DNA of 64,000 nucleotides from Monomorium pharaonis (GCF_013373865.1 NC_050475.1:20783495-20847494); one strand, 5' to 3'. Shown: positions 12,870-25,559, counted from the stretch's first letter. Made by a program: numbers and translations. Notes: generated from the sequence alone by a model not told the origin.

Positions 12870-13200
12870 AGCGCGCGCTTGTAATGTTCTAGTAATAAAA
12901 AAAAGGAGCAAACGTTGTCTTTCAGTAACAAATGTTAAATTGTGAAAAAAATAAAAGTAAGGTAAAAGTAAAAATCAAGGTGAAGTTTTGCAAAAGAAGT
13001 TATAAAGGAATTTTTGCCTAATTAAATTTAAATCGCTCAATTATTTTTATATCAATCTAGTTTGTTCAAATTAATTAAAGTCTATAAAAAGTCAATATGT
13101 CAACGTCAATACCCGAAAAATATTGTACAATAATTTTTGTACTATTAGACGACTAAGATGAAAACCTGCGCGATGGAAAATATCAAAACTGGTCAAAGGT
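12870..13200. other. AT-rich spacer, nothing recognised
   Basis: Follows the minisatellite. It contains A-rich direct words (AAAGTAAG, AAAAGTAAAAA) around 12,950-12,975 but no gene or transposon signature. Confidence 0.5.
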
Positions 13201-13490
13201 ACCCAGCTTTCTCCAACTTCATGCATTGAAAAGCGATCCGCCGAATGCTTCGGTGTGGCTTAAAGCACATGATGTAATACGTGATGTTTACAGCATCGCC
13301 GTACGCGTTTTACGACGACGGCCTTTCTGTTTGTGCCGATCCGGGAGGCGATGGTGACTCCACCGTGACCTACCCTGCATATATTTACGATGTTTGGCGT
13401 TTGCTGGCACTCGAAAGCGCGACGAGTAGAGATCGCGGGAAGTTGAAATTCCTTTCGATTCCGAGGATGGCTCTCCGCCAAGAAAGAAAA

Positions 13491-13548
<58 letters not shown>

Positions 13549-14950
13549 GGGCTGAGAACCGTATGTCTCTTGAAGAAATTCTCCTTCACGATACTCATCT
13601 CTATCTCTCGCTATCTAAAACCGACCGCAACGAGTCTAAAAATTTCGCATAGATGCAAAATACAGACTGAGGAGAAAAGACGGGGAAAATTGGCAGGAAA
13701 ATCGTGAACAAGAGAGAACAGAGCGCGCGAACGTCTTTCTACTTAGATCTACCTCACTCCCCCTCTCATCCTCTACGTCTTGAATTCTGGAAAAGATTCT
13801 GAAAACTACTTGGATCCCGCTGATCCTCAAAGTTTCAACGGAAGGTATCCGCTATTTTTTTCTCTCTCTCTCTCTTTCTCTTATGTTTCCGCCACATTCT
13901 CTTCTACCGCACAAAGAGCCAGGCAGTGTTTCTCGCGCGAAGAGCAGGTGCAACATCCTCCACGTCGAACCGCTCCACGTCGAGATTGCCGAAGTTACTT
14001 CCTAATTGTTCTACTTTTCGCGATGAAATTCGCAGCTTATTGTGGCGTGCGATGTTGCAGGTGGCTTATCGCGCCGCGAAATAAATATTGCAAGGCACTG
14101 CATCGACGCGACTCGGCTGAAAGTTCCCGGCATGTTTCAATCGGAAAGAGTTAGCGAGCAGCCGCTGCCGTCGCATTAATTAATCGAGGAATATGAGCGA
14201 GGACGCCCGACACGACGGATATTCCCCCTCGCGTTACAACATTTACACGGGTTTACGAGAAGCATTTGTCATAACCATGAATCCTTATTCCATTTTTGAA
14301 AATGCACCTTGGAGATGCAAATTAGATATACGCTGGCATGGCCATTATTTTAGAATTAACTTCATTAAGCATTCGTTTGCGTATTTCGGAATTAAATTTC
14401 CGGTTTTCATTTTATCTTGACGGCAGAAATAATTAACGTCACATCGGGGTAGTTTTGCACCCCGGCGCAAATTTGAATTTATCCTAATTTAGCAGACGAA
14501 GGAATCGACTCGAAACACCGACTATAATTCAACTTAAAGTCTCATGCAAAATCTACGCAAATTCTTCCGCACTTGTCGCCATGCATTCTACCTTCTCTCG
14601 GCCCGCTGTACCAGAAGTAAAGAGACGATCGCGAGAATCAAGGAGGAAAGGAACGCGCGGTGTAGAAAGAAAAAAAAAAGAAGACACGCGATACAACGCC
14701 GGTGATGCTGCGGATTCTCGGATTTTCGTGGAATGCAATGCGCGGAATTTCCTGAGCTCCTCGCGTACACGCGTGGTACTTGAATGCTTGGTAATTTCCG
14801 TGTCTGGAATTAATTTGCTGCCGCAATCATGAAATCAACGACGGATTTTATCGTACGAATCTTCGAAATCAACGACGCAGGGCCAGCTGAGAAGTTTTCG
14901 CTCGCATCTTCGTGTTGAGACGTTCTGAAATTTCTGCCTCGCGCTAATTT
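13200..14950. other. CpG-rich block with a long GA array
   Basis: CpG-dense DNA containing the (AG)n array at 13,492-13,549 and a CT tract at about 13,860-13,881. Open frames that run through the array (for example plus 13,281-13,652) owe their length to the repeat. No splice-bounded exon was recognised. Confidence 0.4.
13492..13549. repeat. (AG)n microsatellite
   Basis: Nearly uninterrupted AG dinucleotide array of about 58 bp, one of the longest in the window. Confidence 0.95.
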
Positions 14951-17080
14951 CATGAGAAACACGAGCTGAATGAAAAATATTTTTTTTATGTTTAATTATG
15001 TATTCATTTACTGATTTATATACTGAAAGATTATGTATTTAAAGTTTCCTAATACCTTCCTTTGACAATTGAAAATGTTTTTGAAAATTTATAATAATTA
15101 GATATTGCATATTATAATCAGAGTTTTAAATGGATACAGATAATAATCACATCTTGCCATTACCTTTACTCTCCTATACTAAATTTTTGTACTAACTTTT
15201 ATATTTCCCAACCGTAATATGTACACGCAAGAAAAATGAAATTCACGGAACATTAATTGTTCACATTTCTTTTACAATACGCTTATACTATGAAAAGAAC
15301 CGTCACTAACTGTTAAACTAGCTGCGAAACTCAACGTCGACCATTAATCCATACGCCGTAAAGAAGCAATGCGCGCTATTTCCCTTGTTCCTTCACTCTT
15401 TCGCTCGGTCACTTTTTTGATTAACTCTAAAAGCAGCCGTCACATTTGGCGACTGCCCGAGCCTCGAGAATAGCTTGGCGTTACGAGCTCTTTCACGTCG
15501 CTTGATTTATTATATTATAGAAAATATTTTTTTACAAATTGAAATGATTTATTCAATAGGAAAATTATGTTCTTCAAATAAATAAATAGAATCCCTTATT
15601 TGAAGAAAATGCGTTCATGGTTGTATGCAAATACATAGTTTACTAAAATTGATATTTTTCTGTCTGTAGAAGTATACAGGAAGTGTGAATTTTTGCAGAT
15701 GTAATCTTTCAAAACGACACTTTCTTCGACAGCTTTTTTATACATAAAACCAGTTAGGGGAAAATGCTACACTTAAAAATGTTTTTCTTCTAAAATAATT
15801 TTATCATGTTATAAAATTAATGAGAAATTAATACAATATTCTTGAGACCTTTATTCATTTCAATAAGCCTATTCTGTAACTGTTAATCACATTTCGGTAT
15901 CATTACATTGAGAACAACTAATCTCTTTATGAAGAATCTGTAATCAAAAGTCAGTATTTTCTCAATTAGCATTTTCGGAGAGAAAAAAATTACCTATCAT
16001 TTCGTGTTATCGTGATAAATTTGGACAACGGTAGGACATAAAAATGCTTTTATTCGCTGAGAATAGTTTTGGTAAATTCAAAAACTCTGCTACAGTTGAT
16101 ATATGGATTTTCCCTGTCATCAATGAAATGACAACAAAATATAATTGCATAAAATAAATTTTCGAGCAGCGAATTCCTATTACTGAGACAAATGTTTTCA
16201 AATTTATTCAGCAATATTTTTCTATAACTTCGAATTAAAAGTTCTGCTGTAACATTGAGAATAACTGGTTATTTGTCACTTTTCCATATTAAATATTAAA
16301 AAAAAAAAGCAACGACGATATTAATATGACAGCAAAGCTTCTACTTTTTATTAACTTTACATTTTTTTACAAAAATGCGAGATTGTCAAATAAAATAAGA
16401 CTGTATCATTCTCTAAATTTGTTTCAAGAATTATGGTTGTGAAAGCGATGCAACAAAATATATACAGATTATAATGTATATAAAGCAACAACGAAAGGTA
16501 ATCGAAGGAACTTATATCTGCGATTGGATCAATGGTGGTCTCGGCTTCACGTTTTCCGGCTTTTAAATTACATCACGCTAACTTCCGCACAATGCCTAAT
16601 CCAGAAAGAGTATCAGCGTTCGGATAAGAACGATATATCGGCGGCGAGTACCTGACTGCTCTGACACTGACACCGAGAAAACTGACGGATTAATGGGCAC
16701 GAAGGTGCGATGAGAAAACTCGCAACGGCAAGGAAACGAGAGAGAAAGAGTTTCTCGAAAATCTCCATTATCGCGTGCAAAGTGCGCCGCGGAAGAAAGA
16801 AATTAATCACTGCCGAACGTCGGCCTCGTTTCGAGGAATATTATTCGCGCCAAATGTTCCGCGTAGAAACTGTCCCGGAGACACATTACTTTCGGATACG
16901 CTCCGTTCATTTCCTTGGAAAAAAAATATAAGCTTTATCTAAACTGAGTGAATGAGAGATTAAGCTTAATGAAGTTAATTCTGAAATAATAACTTCCTGT
17001 ACCAGCGTGTGTATTTAACTTGAAATTTTAAGACATACTTTCAAAAGTAGGACAAAAATTTATAACTTTAAATACAAAGC
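14950..17080. other. AT-rich block with a small foldback
   Basis: Mostly A/T-rich and unique to my reading. A perfect 12-bp inverted repeat (TTCTTCAAATAA at 15,570-15,581 against 15,596-15,607, 14-bp spacer) lies near 15.6 kb. A more CpG-rich patch covers 16,500-16,930. No gene was seen. Confidence 0.45.
15570..15607. repeat. Small foldback, 12-bp arms
   Basis: Perfect inverted repeat of 12 bp around a 14-bp spacer. It may be a chance hairpin or a remnant of a miniature element. Confidence 0.5.
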
Positions 17081-17084
17081 GTGC

Positions 17085-17604
17085 ACGGAAAAAACAATTT
17101 TACTATAATCTCTGAAATTTTAGCTGGATGCAGATCAGAAAATAATTTTATGTTAGATTATCAAAGTAATTATATATTTATGTACTTGAGACAAAAATAT
17201 GAAAGAGGAAAAAAGATATATTCCTTAAATTCTATGGCCAAGGAAGGTGATTACTCAATTCACTTTCTTTTAATAAATAATGTTTATCTTCAACAACGAA
17301 TATTTTCTTGATAAAAATATTAAAATCTATTTATCACAAATAAAAATTCTATATCACACATTTGAAAAAAGAATTTATACTCTTTTGTAGAATATTATTA
17401 AAACATTGAATCGAAGAAAAATTAAAATAGAAAATTAAATTTTTACTTTTGTTTAATATTCTTAAAGTATTAAATTACTGGAATTTAGAATATATAAATT
17501 TTTGAGTAAATTTGACGAACTTATGATAGATTTTCAGATACGTAAATTTTGAATTACATTTAAAATAACTAACATTTATTTAATTCAAATATTTTTCTGT
17601 GTCA
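17085..17604. mobile_element. Possible non-autonomous DNA element (CACGGAAAAA end)
   Basis: Begins with CACGGAAAAAA at about 17,085 and ends with TTTTTCTGTGTCAC at about 17,590-17,603, giving a short inverted terminus. The same terminal motif bounds better-defined elements at 27.2 and 43.8 kb, and the right-hand 40 bp resemble the right end of the 43.8-kb element. The interior is AT-rich and has no transposase. Pairing of the two ends fails beyond about 12 bp, so the boundaries are uncertain. Confidence 0.35.
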
Positions 17605-17616
17605 CAGAAGTTTTAT

Positions 17617-17648
17617 TCAAGTAAATGTTACTTGTTTCAAGTAAATGA
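17617..17648. repeat. Short direct repeat, 20-bp period
   Basis: TTCAAGTAAATG occurs at 17,617 and again at 17,637. The first copy also forms a small hairpin (CAAGTAA / TTACTTG). Confidence 0.55.
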
Positions 17649-17829
17649 GAGTGTTTTAAGATTATTCATCATGATATTCCTTACTAACAATAAGATAACT
17701 TAAAAGAAATTATTTAAAAGAAGAATACTAAGAAAAGAGCGACTGCTTTCGTTAGCATAAAAATAATATTTTTCTGTGTGTAGATCTTTTTTTTTGTGCA
17801 ACGAAGAAATGTTTCAAATTTTCTGTACT

Positions 17830-19600
17830 ATTTACGTTGTAACCGAGTGATCACGGCTGAAGTGGTGGACGTATCGTATTGCACAGATCTTATAAGCCGG
17901 CTATAAAGCCGTGTTGAACTACCGCAGGGCGTAAACAGCCGGCGGCGCGCGGCGTGAAGGCGCGCGAGGGAGCAATGATCAACGAATTACTGTCGAAGTT
18001 AAGAATCCTCGCCGACGTGCCGTTACAGACTCGCAGGACAAATCCTCGACGTCAGGACTGATTGTCACGGCACGTCTGGCGCTACGTTCCGAGTTATTTT
18101 CTCTCGGCGCAATTACGAGAAATTTATCTCGCCTCCGTTTTCTCCTTAATTTACATTACGCTGCGAAAATTCACGCAACTCCGAGGCGAAACTTAGACGC
18201 AAATAAGACCTCCCGTGCGCCGGCAATTTCAGGATACTCCTTTGCTTTTCTTGTTTCACCGCGCACAAAAAAAATGTAAAAATGTCTTGATTCCAGAATA
18301 TATTATACTTAAAATAGCGTCAAGAACAAATTGATATAAGTGAACATCTCTGGTTGAGGACAGGCATTTCATGCTCATATCAAGTCATATAGCATTCGAG
18401 AATAAAAATTTACTTGCAGCAAGGATGCATTTTGTGTGTGTGTGTGTGCGACGCTTCTTTACTCTCGACGGTTACCGTAACGATATCAGCTCGGACTGAA
18501 TTGTCGCGCGAGGAAGACAGATACCCCTTATACGGAGGATGCGCGATAAATCAGTCCATAAATCTACAGATTGGCGTCGCGACGCTTCCCCGGACCGTTT
18601 GAGAAATTTACGGCTTCGGTATTGCGCGCGCGACATCGGCCGTCAAGTTCGCGAGAGATCGGATACTCCCTCGTGATCGGTAGGGACGCCGATCGGTTAC
18701 ATCGCGCGGCTTAATGAAGTGCCATATCTAAACGACGGGAGACGGCGTGCCTGGCGGAGGCGAACGAAGGATAATATCTGCGGCCGCGGGGGTAGGCGAG
18801 GGTAGGTTCGAGTGCGGTCAGGCGCGTGATTAATCGCACGGGGTCTCTCGAAATGCTGACTAAAGAGCCCCGCCTGCCTGGATTTCCGCATCCGCAGGTC
18901 TCCGGCACGTCGATCGGCTCGCAAAATTAATAACTGCACACAGGCGGCGTTAGGTGAAACGTAGAGAGGCTTAAGGATGGTTGCCTCGCAACCACCCCAT
19001 TGGCAACTGCTGTTCGAGCGAAACCCCGGATCCCCAACGAAGACACCTACCATGCCCCGTAACGACGGTTATGTGTCAGCGATTTCTGCGGGGAGTCATA
19101 ATCTGACGTCTATCTCGTTTCCCGTGACACGAGAACTTGAGCGCGAAGTATGGCTCTTGTTCCCCTCCCCCTTTTTTTCCCCTTATCGATCGACACGGAT
19201 GGTTAGGAACGCGAATGTTTATGTTAGGATTGCACCGGATACCCTCTGAGACACTTTAGGATTTATTGGAGCTTTCGATATCGATTATTTATGTTATGTG
19301 AAGGATTATGTCCGAAACCGTGGGGTAGATATTTTAGAATCTTAATACGGCGGACGTGCACAGAAACGGAATGAAGCCCATGGTTTTCCCGCATTTCCCC
19401 GGACGACTACTCTTTACTCTTTTAAACAGAACAGAGATTCCCCGAAGGATTGTCTACGATAGCTCGCGCGGGTACAATCTGTACTCCTTCGGTCGAGAGA
19501 TGGACAATTTGATTGCGAGAGAGATCCGCGACGAATTTTGCAACAAGCTCGAAATATCAACGCAGTGAAATCGTCGTTGGATTAAAAACAATAGGAACAG
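17830..19600. other. CpG-rich block, no gene supported
   Basis: Includes a (GT)n run at 18,433-18,449, a TATAAAG at about 17,900 and a 28-codon plus-strand frame starting at 17,974. Nothing resembles a known protein. Stop-poor frames on both strands at 18.7-19.25 kb overlap and are treated as noise of GC-rich DNA. Confidence 0.4.
18433..18449. repeat. (GT)n microsatellite
   Basis: Short GT/TG array, seen directly. Confidence 0.85.
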
Positions 19601-19704
19601 AATATCGAAAAAAAAAAATCATTTTTTATTTATCTGAAACAAATACGGCAAACCGGCTTAGGCGATTAGCTCAAATGCTGTCTTAACATTATTCAGACAA
19701 AAGA

Positions 19705-19729
19705 TTATCTAGATATACAATCTAGATAA
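19705..19729. repeat. 10-bp perfect palindromic hairpin
   Basis: TTATCTAGAT (19,705-19,714) and its reverse complement (19,720-19,729) are separated by 5 bp. It could be a binding site for a dimeric factor or a chance palindrome. Confidence 0.55.
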
Positions 19730-20259
19730 AACTGTTTGTGAAATGTCCGCTTGAAGCGTTCAGGAAGGAGTTTAAGATTAATTAGATAGCGTATCGCGCG
19801 AGAGCTAGTATAAAAGTATCACATTGTGTCTGTCCGCTGTAGCGATTCACAGTTAAATCCGTCGGCGCCGATCGATACGTATTTATTATTCATTAAAACG
19901 TGGCTCCGGACTGTTTATCTTCTCAAGCAGCGATTAAGTGGATCTGGCAACCGGATATTAATAACTCCGATCACATTCGTCGTCACGCGCTTAGGTCCCT
20001 CTAATAATACTCATCTATTCTTACCGCAATGTATTGCAGTAGGTTTACGAGCCTCCGGGACACAAAATGTATACTTTGTCAAACTGTCAAACTAATTGCA
20101 AAGTATTCTAGCTATCCGTAAGATGTAGTAGTGGTGTGTCCGCTTGGGTCATTGCAACGTAATATATGTTCCGCCCGGAAAATTCCTCCGGGCTTTCCAG
20201 TCGACGTAATTTAAAAAAAAAAAATTAGATTACATGCCTGCATCTTGCTGTGGGTACAG

Positions 20260-20296
20260 TATAAAACTCTCAAAGTTCTTGGCTTATCTTAGTGCA
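20260..20296 (+). promoter_or_regulatory. Weak TATA + initiator-like pair
   Basis: TATAAA at 20,260-20,265 lies 31 bp before the A of TTAGTG (A at 20,291), close to the arthropod initiator TCAGTY. That is the canonical TATA-to-start spacing. An AGTCG word matching the downstream promoter element consensus sits at about +30, two bases off position. No recognisable transcript follows, so this may be coincidence. Confidence 0.18.
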
Positions 20297-20999
20297 CTTT
20301 GGTGCGGTTTGGAGATTGGAGTCGGAGGGAAAGTCCGTTGATAGGATAGAAACAACACGTGCGATATTATTTTTAGAGCTGCTTATAGGAGAGAGTAGTT
20401 GACCAACTTTTCAGCTTTAAATTTTTGCAGATAAAATTGATTGAAAAAACAAATTCTCTATCAATTATTCAGGAACATTAGATTATCTGATTACATTATA
20501 TTTTAGTAATAAGTGAAAACTGACAACTGATATAAAAAATTATCGTTTTTCGAATATGTTTCTTATATGTCAAATAGCTCCAGAGTCTATCTAGACTGAT
20601 CTACATCTTCACTTTCGATCTAGTCTTTGGAAAAAAATTTTCATGGTATGCAAATAATACAGATGAACAAGATAAAAATGTACAGGAATATATGTAAAAA
20701 TATATTCAGACAGTTGCGTAATAGTTTAAGGATAAGAAATATAAGACTAAAAATATTTTCTTGCTTACATAATTTTTCGATAATGCTTCGTAGAATAATT
20801 ATTGAATGATATATGCATTTGTATCGAAATTTGAGCAACATCTGCTTGCGTGTTATCTCCTGCATTTTGTTTTTAATATAGATCTAATTAGTCAACTTAC
20901 TGAAACAGTCAAGCAATCTGCTGTATACAATGCTATTTTAAGACGGTCCCTCATATATCGTATTTCAATCGAGAAAACGATAAATTCACAAAAAGCAAT

Positions 21000-22360
21000 T
21001 TATAATTCCACATACGTCAGGCAACTATCGAAACGTTCGAAGTTCCTGCCGCGCAGTAGATTCATTTGCATACTTCCATCGTGCCGTATGGCGGCTCCCA
21101 GATGCTATTTAAACTTTAAGTGACTTTGTGTTGAAGAGCCTTAAGCACGCTAATTGAAAACAACGAGCCACCAAAGCGGCCGCAGACGGGCTAACTATGG
21201 CCGTGGTGATTCCGCGTGGCCCACTTAGATGGATCAGAATAGCATGAACACCACGCGACGAAAATTTTCAGAGACCCTCCCCTTCTTACGCGCGCGTGCG
21301 AAGAAAATTCCTCGTGACGTTCAAGAGCGGCGTTGCGTCGCGACGGACAAAAACGGTCTGTTCGTTTTCTCGAACGAAAATTCAAAATTGCTGTCAAGAA
21401 TAAATTACACCTAATGTAACTATGTACCCAATTTGGCTCATTCCCAATTTCTAAATAGTTACACAACGAATTTCACAGATAACGCTAATTGCTCAGGAAG
21501 TCGATGCGATGTATCTGTGCCAGTTACCTGGTCAGTATCTGCTTTCTACGGCTTGTAATCACTCGTCTTTGTTCCAATTGTGATCTAAAATTTCAAAGAT
21601 AAATTTTTGCTTTGTGTAACTATCATGCAACGATTGTAAATATCCGCAATCTATATTATTGTAACACTTTATTTGTGCTTTTCCGCGAAATGCTCTCTTT
21701 CTGCAGCGCGACACGTGACAACAAATGACGAAGCGTATCGGAGATCGCGGCAACCGACGGATTTCATGACGGATCGTGAATTCGCAAATCCGTTTCGGAT
21801 CTGCAAATGCATCTGCTCGCTCGCACGAGAATCATGTCTAAGCGCTCGGCCGCGTTCGGGGAGACATCTTACTTTATCGGGGTAAGTGCACCTCCCGCCA
21901 TATTCAACTTTGGTGTGCAAAGTTGCAAACAACGGACAAACAAAGCGAGGATTAATTCAGTTATCCGATGTAACTTGAGCATCCTGAGTACTTGAAATCC
22001 ACGGCTGAGAAGGTGTATCCATCGAGTGAAGATACTCCGCGGCGCGCGGGCGAAATAGTGGTAAATGCAGTAGAAACGGCGGGCTATAAGTCAGCCGTGG
22101 CGAGGGCGAAGCATTGACCGGCTGTTACAGTCGACACCGCATTGGAATTCCTCACAGTCGAGCACACTCGAATCGACCCGAGTACTGCGTCGTCCTGCGT
22201 TTTTTTTTTCCCCTTCTTTTTTTACGAAACTCAACCGGATGTTAAGAACTCGCGACTCCGACGCGAATTCATTGCTGTTACGTTTGCCGCTTGCCACTTT
22301 TATCGGGTTAGTGTGGTTAGTGCCGCATCGGAAGCTACAGCGAGGAGACCGATTTTACAT
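21000..22360. other. CpG-rich block around a candidate exon
   Basis: CpG-dense DNA. The candidate exon at 21,707-21,881 is listed separately. The rest (21,000-21,700 and 21,900-22,360) contains stop-poor frames on both strands without recognisable domains, and a 21-T run at 22,368-22,388 closes the block. Confidence 0.4.
21707..21881 (+). other. Candidate spliced exon (coding or untranslated)
   Basis: A pyrimidine-rich acceptor (CTCTCTTTCTGCAG) ends at 21,706, and a strong donor (GGG, then GTAAGT) begins at 21,882. The 175 bp between them are open in one frame (57 codons, phase 2 in and 2 out). The predicted peptide (starting RHVTTNDEAYRRSRQ) is arginine-rich and unfamiliar, and an overlapping frame begins at ATG 21,807. 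Donor-like GTAAGT words occur by chance about 15 times per strand in this window, and GC-rich DNA is often open, so this is only a candidate. It could be an untranslated or lncRNA exon. Confidence 0.22.
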
Positions 22361-23828
22361 CAGCGTATTTTTTTTTTTTTTTTTTTTTAAATTATATATT
22401 ATGAATGCATGGAGAGTTGATAAAATTTTACACGAAATTTTAACGCACTTTCGCGTAACGAACTAAATTAGTAATCGGCACGATGGATCAAATGTTTTTT
22501 TTTACTTGTAGCTCAGAAAAAAAGAACATTCTTGTTTTTTTAAGCGAACTTTGGGGCTGATAATTTGCGTAAATTATATAATTCCCTGTTTATGCGAACG
22601 CGCTGGTTATTTGTCGATTTTGAAATAGTCTAAAGTTTTAAAGTAAGTTAAAATTATAGCCAGAGTGTATAATGTTACAGAATAAATAGGTAAGCAATGT
22701 AATAATACAACTGATTAAAGACAAGTCTTATTCGATTATTTGAGCCTTATAATAATTATTAAAAAGAATATATTAGTTTTTAATTTGACATTAATTTTTT
22801 GTGTACTATGTATTAATAATGATTAATAATAATTATTAATATTTGTAAAATTGCTTCATTTATACGCAGTTTATAATCGTGACACAACAATCTTGCTATT
22901 CAAAAAATTACGCACCAATTTGTATGTAAATATTTCTACCACTTCTATTCGCCCACTTGTCACTGTCATGCCACCAACAATATATCACCATTAGCCACGC
23001 TTATCAATGTCGTTCAAAATGAAAATTTCTTTCATATCATTCTGCAGAATTCACTAGAAAGAATGGTAATGTCAGATTATATCAGTGCGTTGACAAATAG
23101 CGCCCGTTAAAATGCGTCTTAAATATTTCACTGAAAAATTGCAGCGTGCAACGAGTGTCGCGAGTTACGTACCGAATCATTTTTTTTTTTCAGCACTCCC
23201 GGAAAGTTAAACTTATGTTTGAACGTTGTACGATTTCGCAACGCAAAAAATAGAAGAGCGTTCGTTTTATTCGTCCGTTCTTTCTTTCTTCTCGTTTTTA
23301 GAACGGAGGAGCTCTAGCGGCTTCGGGTTCGCGACTGAATAAACACTCGTCTGTCTAATTTCTCGTTCCCTCTCTTAGCGTTCGTCGTTCTGTTGCAACG
23401 TCGTTCTTTGCTCTTCTGTTCTTTACGTCTAATTTTTTTTCTCTTTCTTCGCCTCTTTTACATTTTCTCTCTCTTTTTCCTATTTCTCATATTCTTTTGA
23501 AAACATGGAAAAATGAGAACTAGGTATGATAAACAAAGGAGTGAGAGAGGGAGAGAGACGAGAGAGCCAAGTTTACCTTTGAAAGAGTACTCGAATGCCA
23601 AATAGCTGGGAGCACTTTGGCTCGATATTTTCAATCGATCTAGGATTTGCTGGCCGAAAATGCAAACCCCATCTCTCGTGGCTTTTGTTCTATCTTCATT
23701 TGATGATATCTCGATGTTGGTCAGTTTCGATAACCTCGAAACGGAAAACAAAAGAAAACACGAAGAGAAAAGAGAAAAAAGAAAAAAAGAGAGAGAAAAT
23801 TAATATCGAGATAAAGAACTCTTTAGAA

Positions 23829-23905
23829 CAAGGGTTCTCAACATAAAGATTGCGACTCACTAATAAATTGTAAATTTTGATGGGTCCCAAACAATTTTTC
23901 AGCTA
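23829..23905 (+). mobile_element. Possible hAT-type terminal remnant
   Basis: CAAGGGTTCTCAAC followed by TTGCGACTC and then GGGTCCCAAAC resembles the end of hAT non-autonomous elements, whose terminal repeats are commonly of the CAGNGGTTCTCAA type followed by a G-A-C-C/C-G-A-C motif. No matching opposite terminus or 8-bp duplication was found downstream, so this would be a truncated or decayed copy. Confidence 0.25.
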
Positions 23906-24251
23906 TGGTGGAAATTAAAACCAAATTTTAAAATAAATTCTTAAATGGTTAAACTTTGTTTATGATTCATTTTGATGCGACGTCAAAAATAGTCCAACTA
24001 ACTTTTTGTATTAATTTATAACACAAAATAAATGTTAGAAAGTATAATGATGTGTAAAAGATTAACGTAAGAAATTAATATTTTAACACAATTTGGCAAA
24101 TTATGTGAAAGAACATTTCTTGATTGAAATTTACATTTTATATTGTGTTAACACATACAATTTGTTTATTTATCTTAAAATTAACGTTTTAAAACTGCGA
24201 TATTTTTATATTATTTTATATTTTATATTTCTATACTCATAAAAAATTGTT

Positions 24252-24391
24252 ATTTTAATATTAAGAAATGTTAAATATTAATTTAACACAAGATATTTGA
24301 ATAATACAATCATATTATGTCAAAGTAACACTTGAATGTGTTAAAAATTCAATGTAAAAATTCTAGCAAAAATCAATTTTAACATAAATAC
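24252..24391. repeat. Old AT-rich dispersed repeat, copy 1
   Basis: Aligns over about 140 bp with 41,419-41,547. Shared anchors in the same order include ATTAAGAAAT, TTTAAC.CAA.ATATT, AATAA.ACA, and the terminal CAATTTTAACATAAATAC. It is an unidentified interspersed repeat, probably non-autonomous. Confidence 0.55.
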
Positions 24392-25559
24392 CTACAATGA
24401 TTCCCATATTGTTAAATCATTTTTATCGATAAAAGTATTTTTATTGATAGAAGTGAGTTGACAATATGTATTAAAATGTTTTTTTTCACTTTGAATGCCT
24501 AATTTTATATCGATTTAGAAATTAATAACCTAAAAGTTAATAACCTAAAGATTGATGTTGATAAGCGATTATTTTATACGGCAGAAGGACCGGTGATCTT
24601 ATCAGCGACATTTTTAATTACCTTTATCCAAGAAATTGTCGAGTTGCATCCCTAATTTAGCTTTTCTCTTGACCCTCCAGCCGCACTTACGAACAATCGC
24701 CTCTCGAAATTCCAAAACGAAGGGGAAACCGAAATGAAACTTCGCAGATCGTGCGATGGAAGTAATATAACTTGCGGAAAAGTTACTTCGCGACCTGACG
24801 CTTTTAGAAAGGCAAAAGGAGATAATGAAGAAGCATAAATAATATTTCCCAATTAAAGAGTGGTAAACGTCCGAGATGTCGCTTCCAAGTTGCGCTTTTA
24901 AATCGATCTTGGAAACCTATTATCTCGTCTCGAAAGTATAATACCTATCTCATTAGCATCATTTCCTTTCTTAATGATTAAAATTGAAAATGATTTACCG
25001 CGAAAAGTTAGGAAGATAAAACAATTTGTTAAATTATACAACAAAATCTTGTACAAAAATTATAATCTGCAATTATGTAGATATATTTACACAAAAATAG
25101 ATGTAAAAATATTAACTTTATACAAAACATTGATAACTGTTTGTGTGCAATTACTTTCGAAGTAATATAATATTTCGGCAAAGCCATAACGATATAAAGA
25201 AGCATCTTATTTCAGTGGTTTGCAAATTTAAATTTAGAAATAAATTGTTCAATAATTTAGAAAAATATATCATAAAATATTATACATAAAACACAGGAAT
25301 GTTATCAATCCATGTATGTCTGTGCTTATATATAAATGCACAATTGTATCTAAATTATAATGTAAAAATATTGCAACATGAAGTATTACACATTCAACGT
25401 GAAAAAAAATGTAAAAAAATAAAAACGATTTCTTAAATAATTGTAAAGTATTTATTTAATTTTTGACAAATATTGTTTTGAAATTTTATTCCGCTGCAAA
25501 AAAAACTGCTGTATTATGGCGTATTATCTTAGCGTAGATACTGCGAAATATTTGCGAAA

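Larger units (their letters stand above)
19600..21000. other. Mixed DNA with small hairpins and a TATA-like site
   Basis: Holds the 19,705-19,729 palindrome, a 7-bp-stem GC hairpin at 20,173-20,193 and the TATA/initiator candidate at 20,260-20,296. 20,400-20,900 is AT-rich with no gene. The plus-strand open frame at 19,826-20,095 is not recognisable. Confidence 0.4.

Noticed and set aside
12036..12911. 291-codon minus-strand open frame with an 11-residue Leu-Thr-Pro-Gly-Ser-Leu repeat
   Set aside because: It is a by-product of the 11-bp minisatellite, which lacks stop codons in every frame. There are no splice signals, no unique sequence and no independent coding evidence.
20173..20193. GC-rich 7-bp hairpin resembling a bacterial terminator
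   Set aside because: The window is eukaryotic by every other sign. The T-run expected after the stem is absent, with A-runs further on instead.
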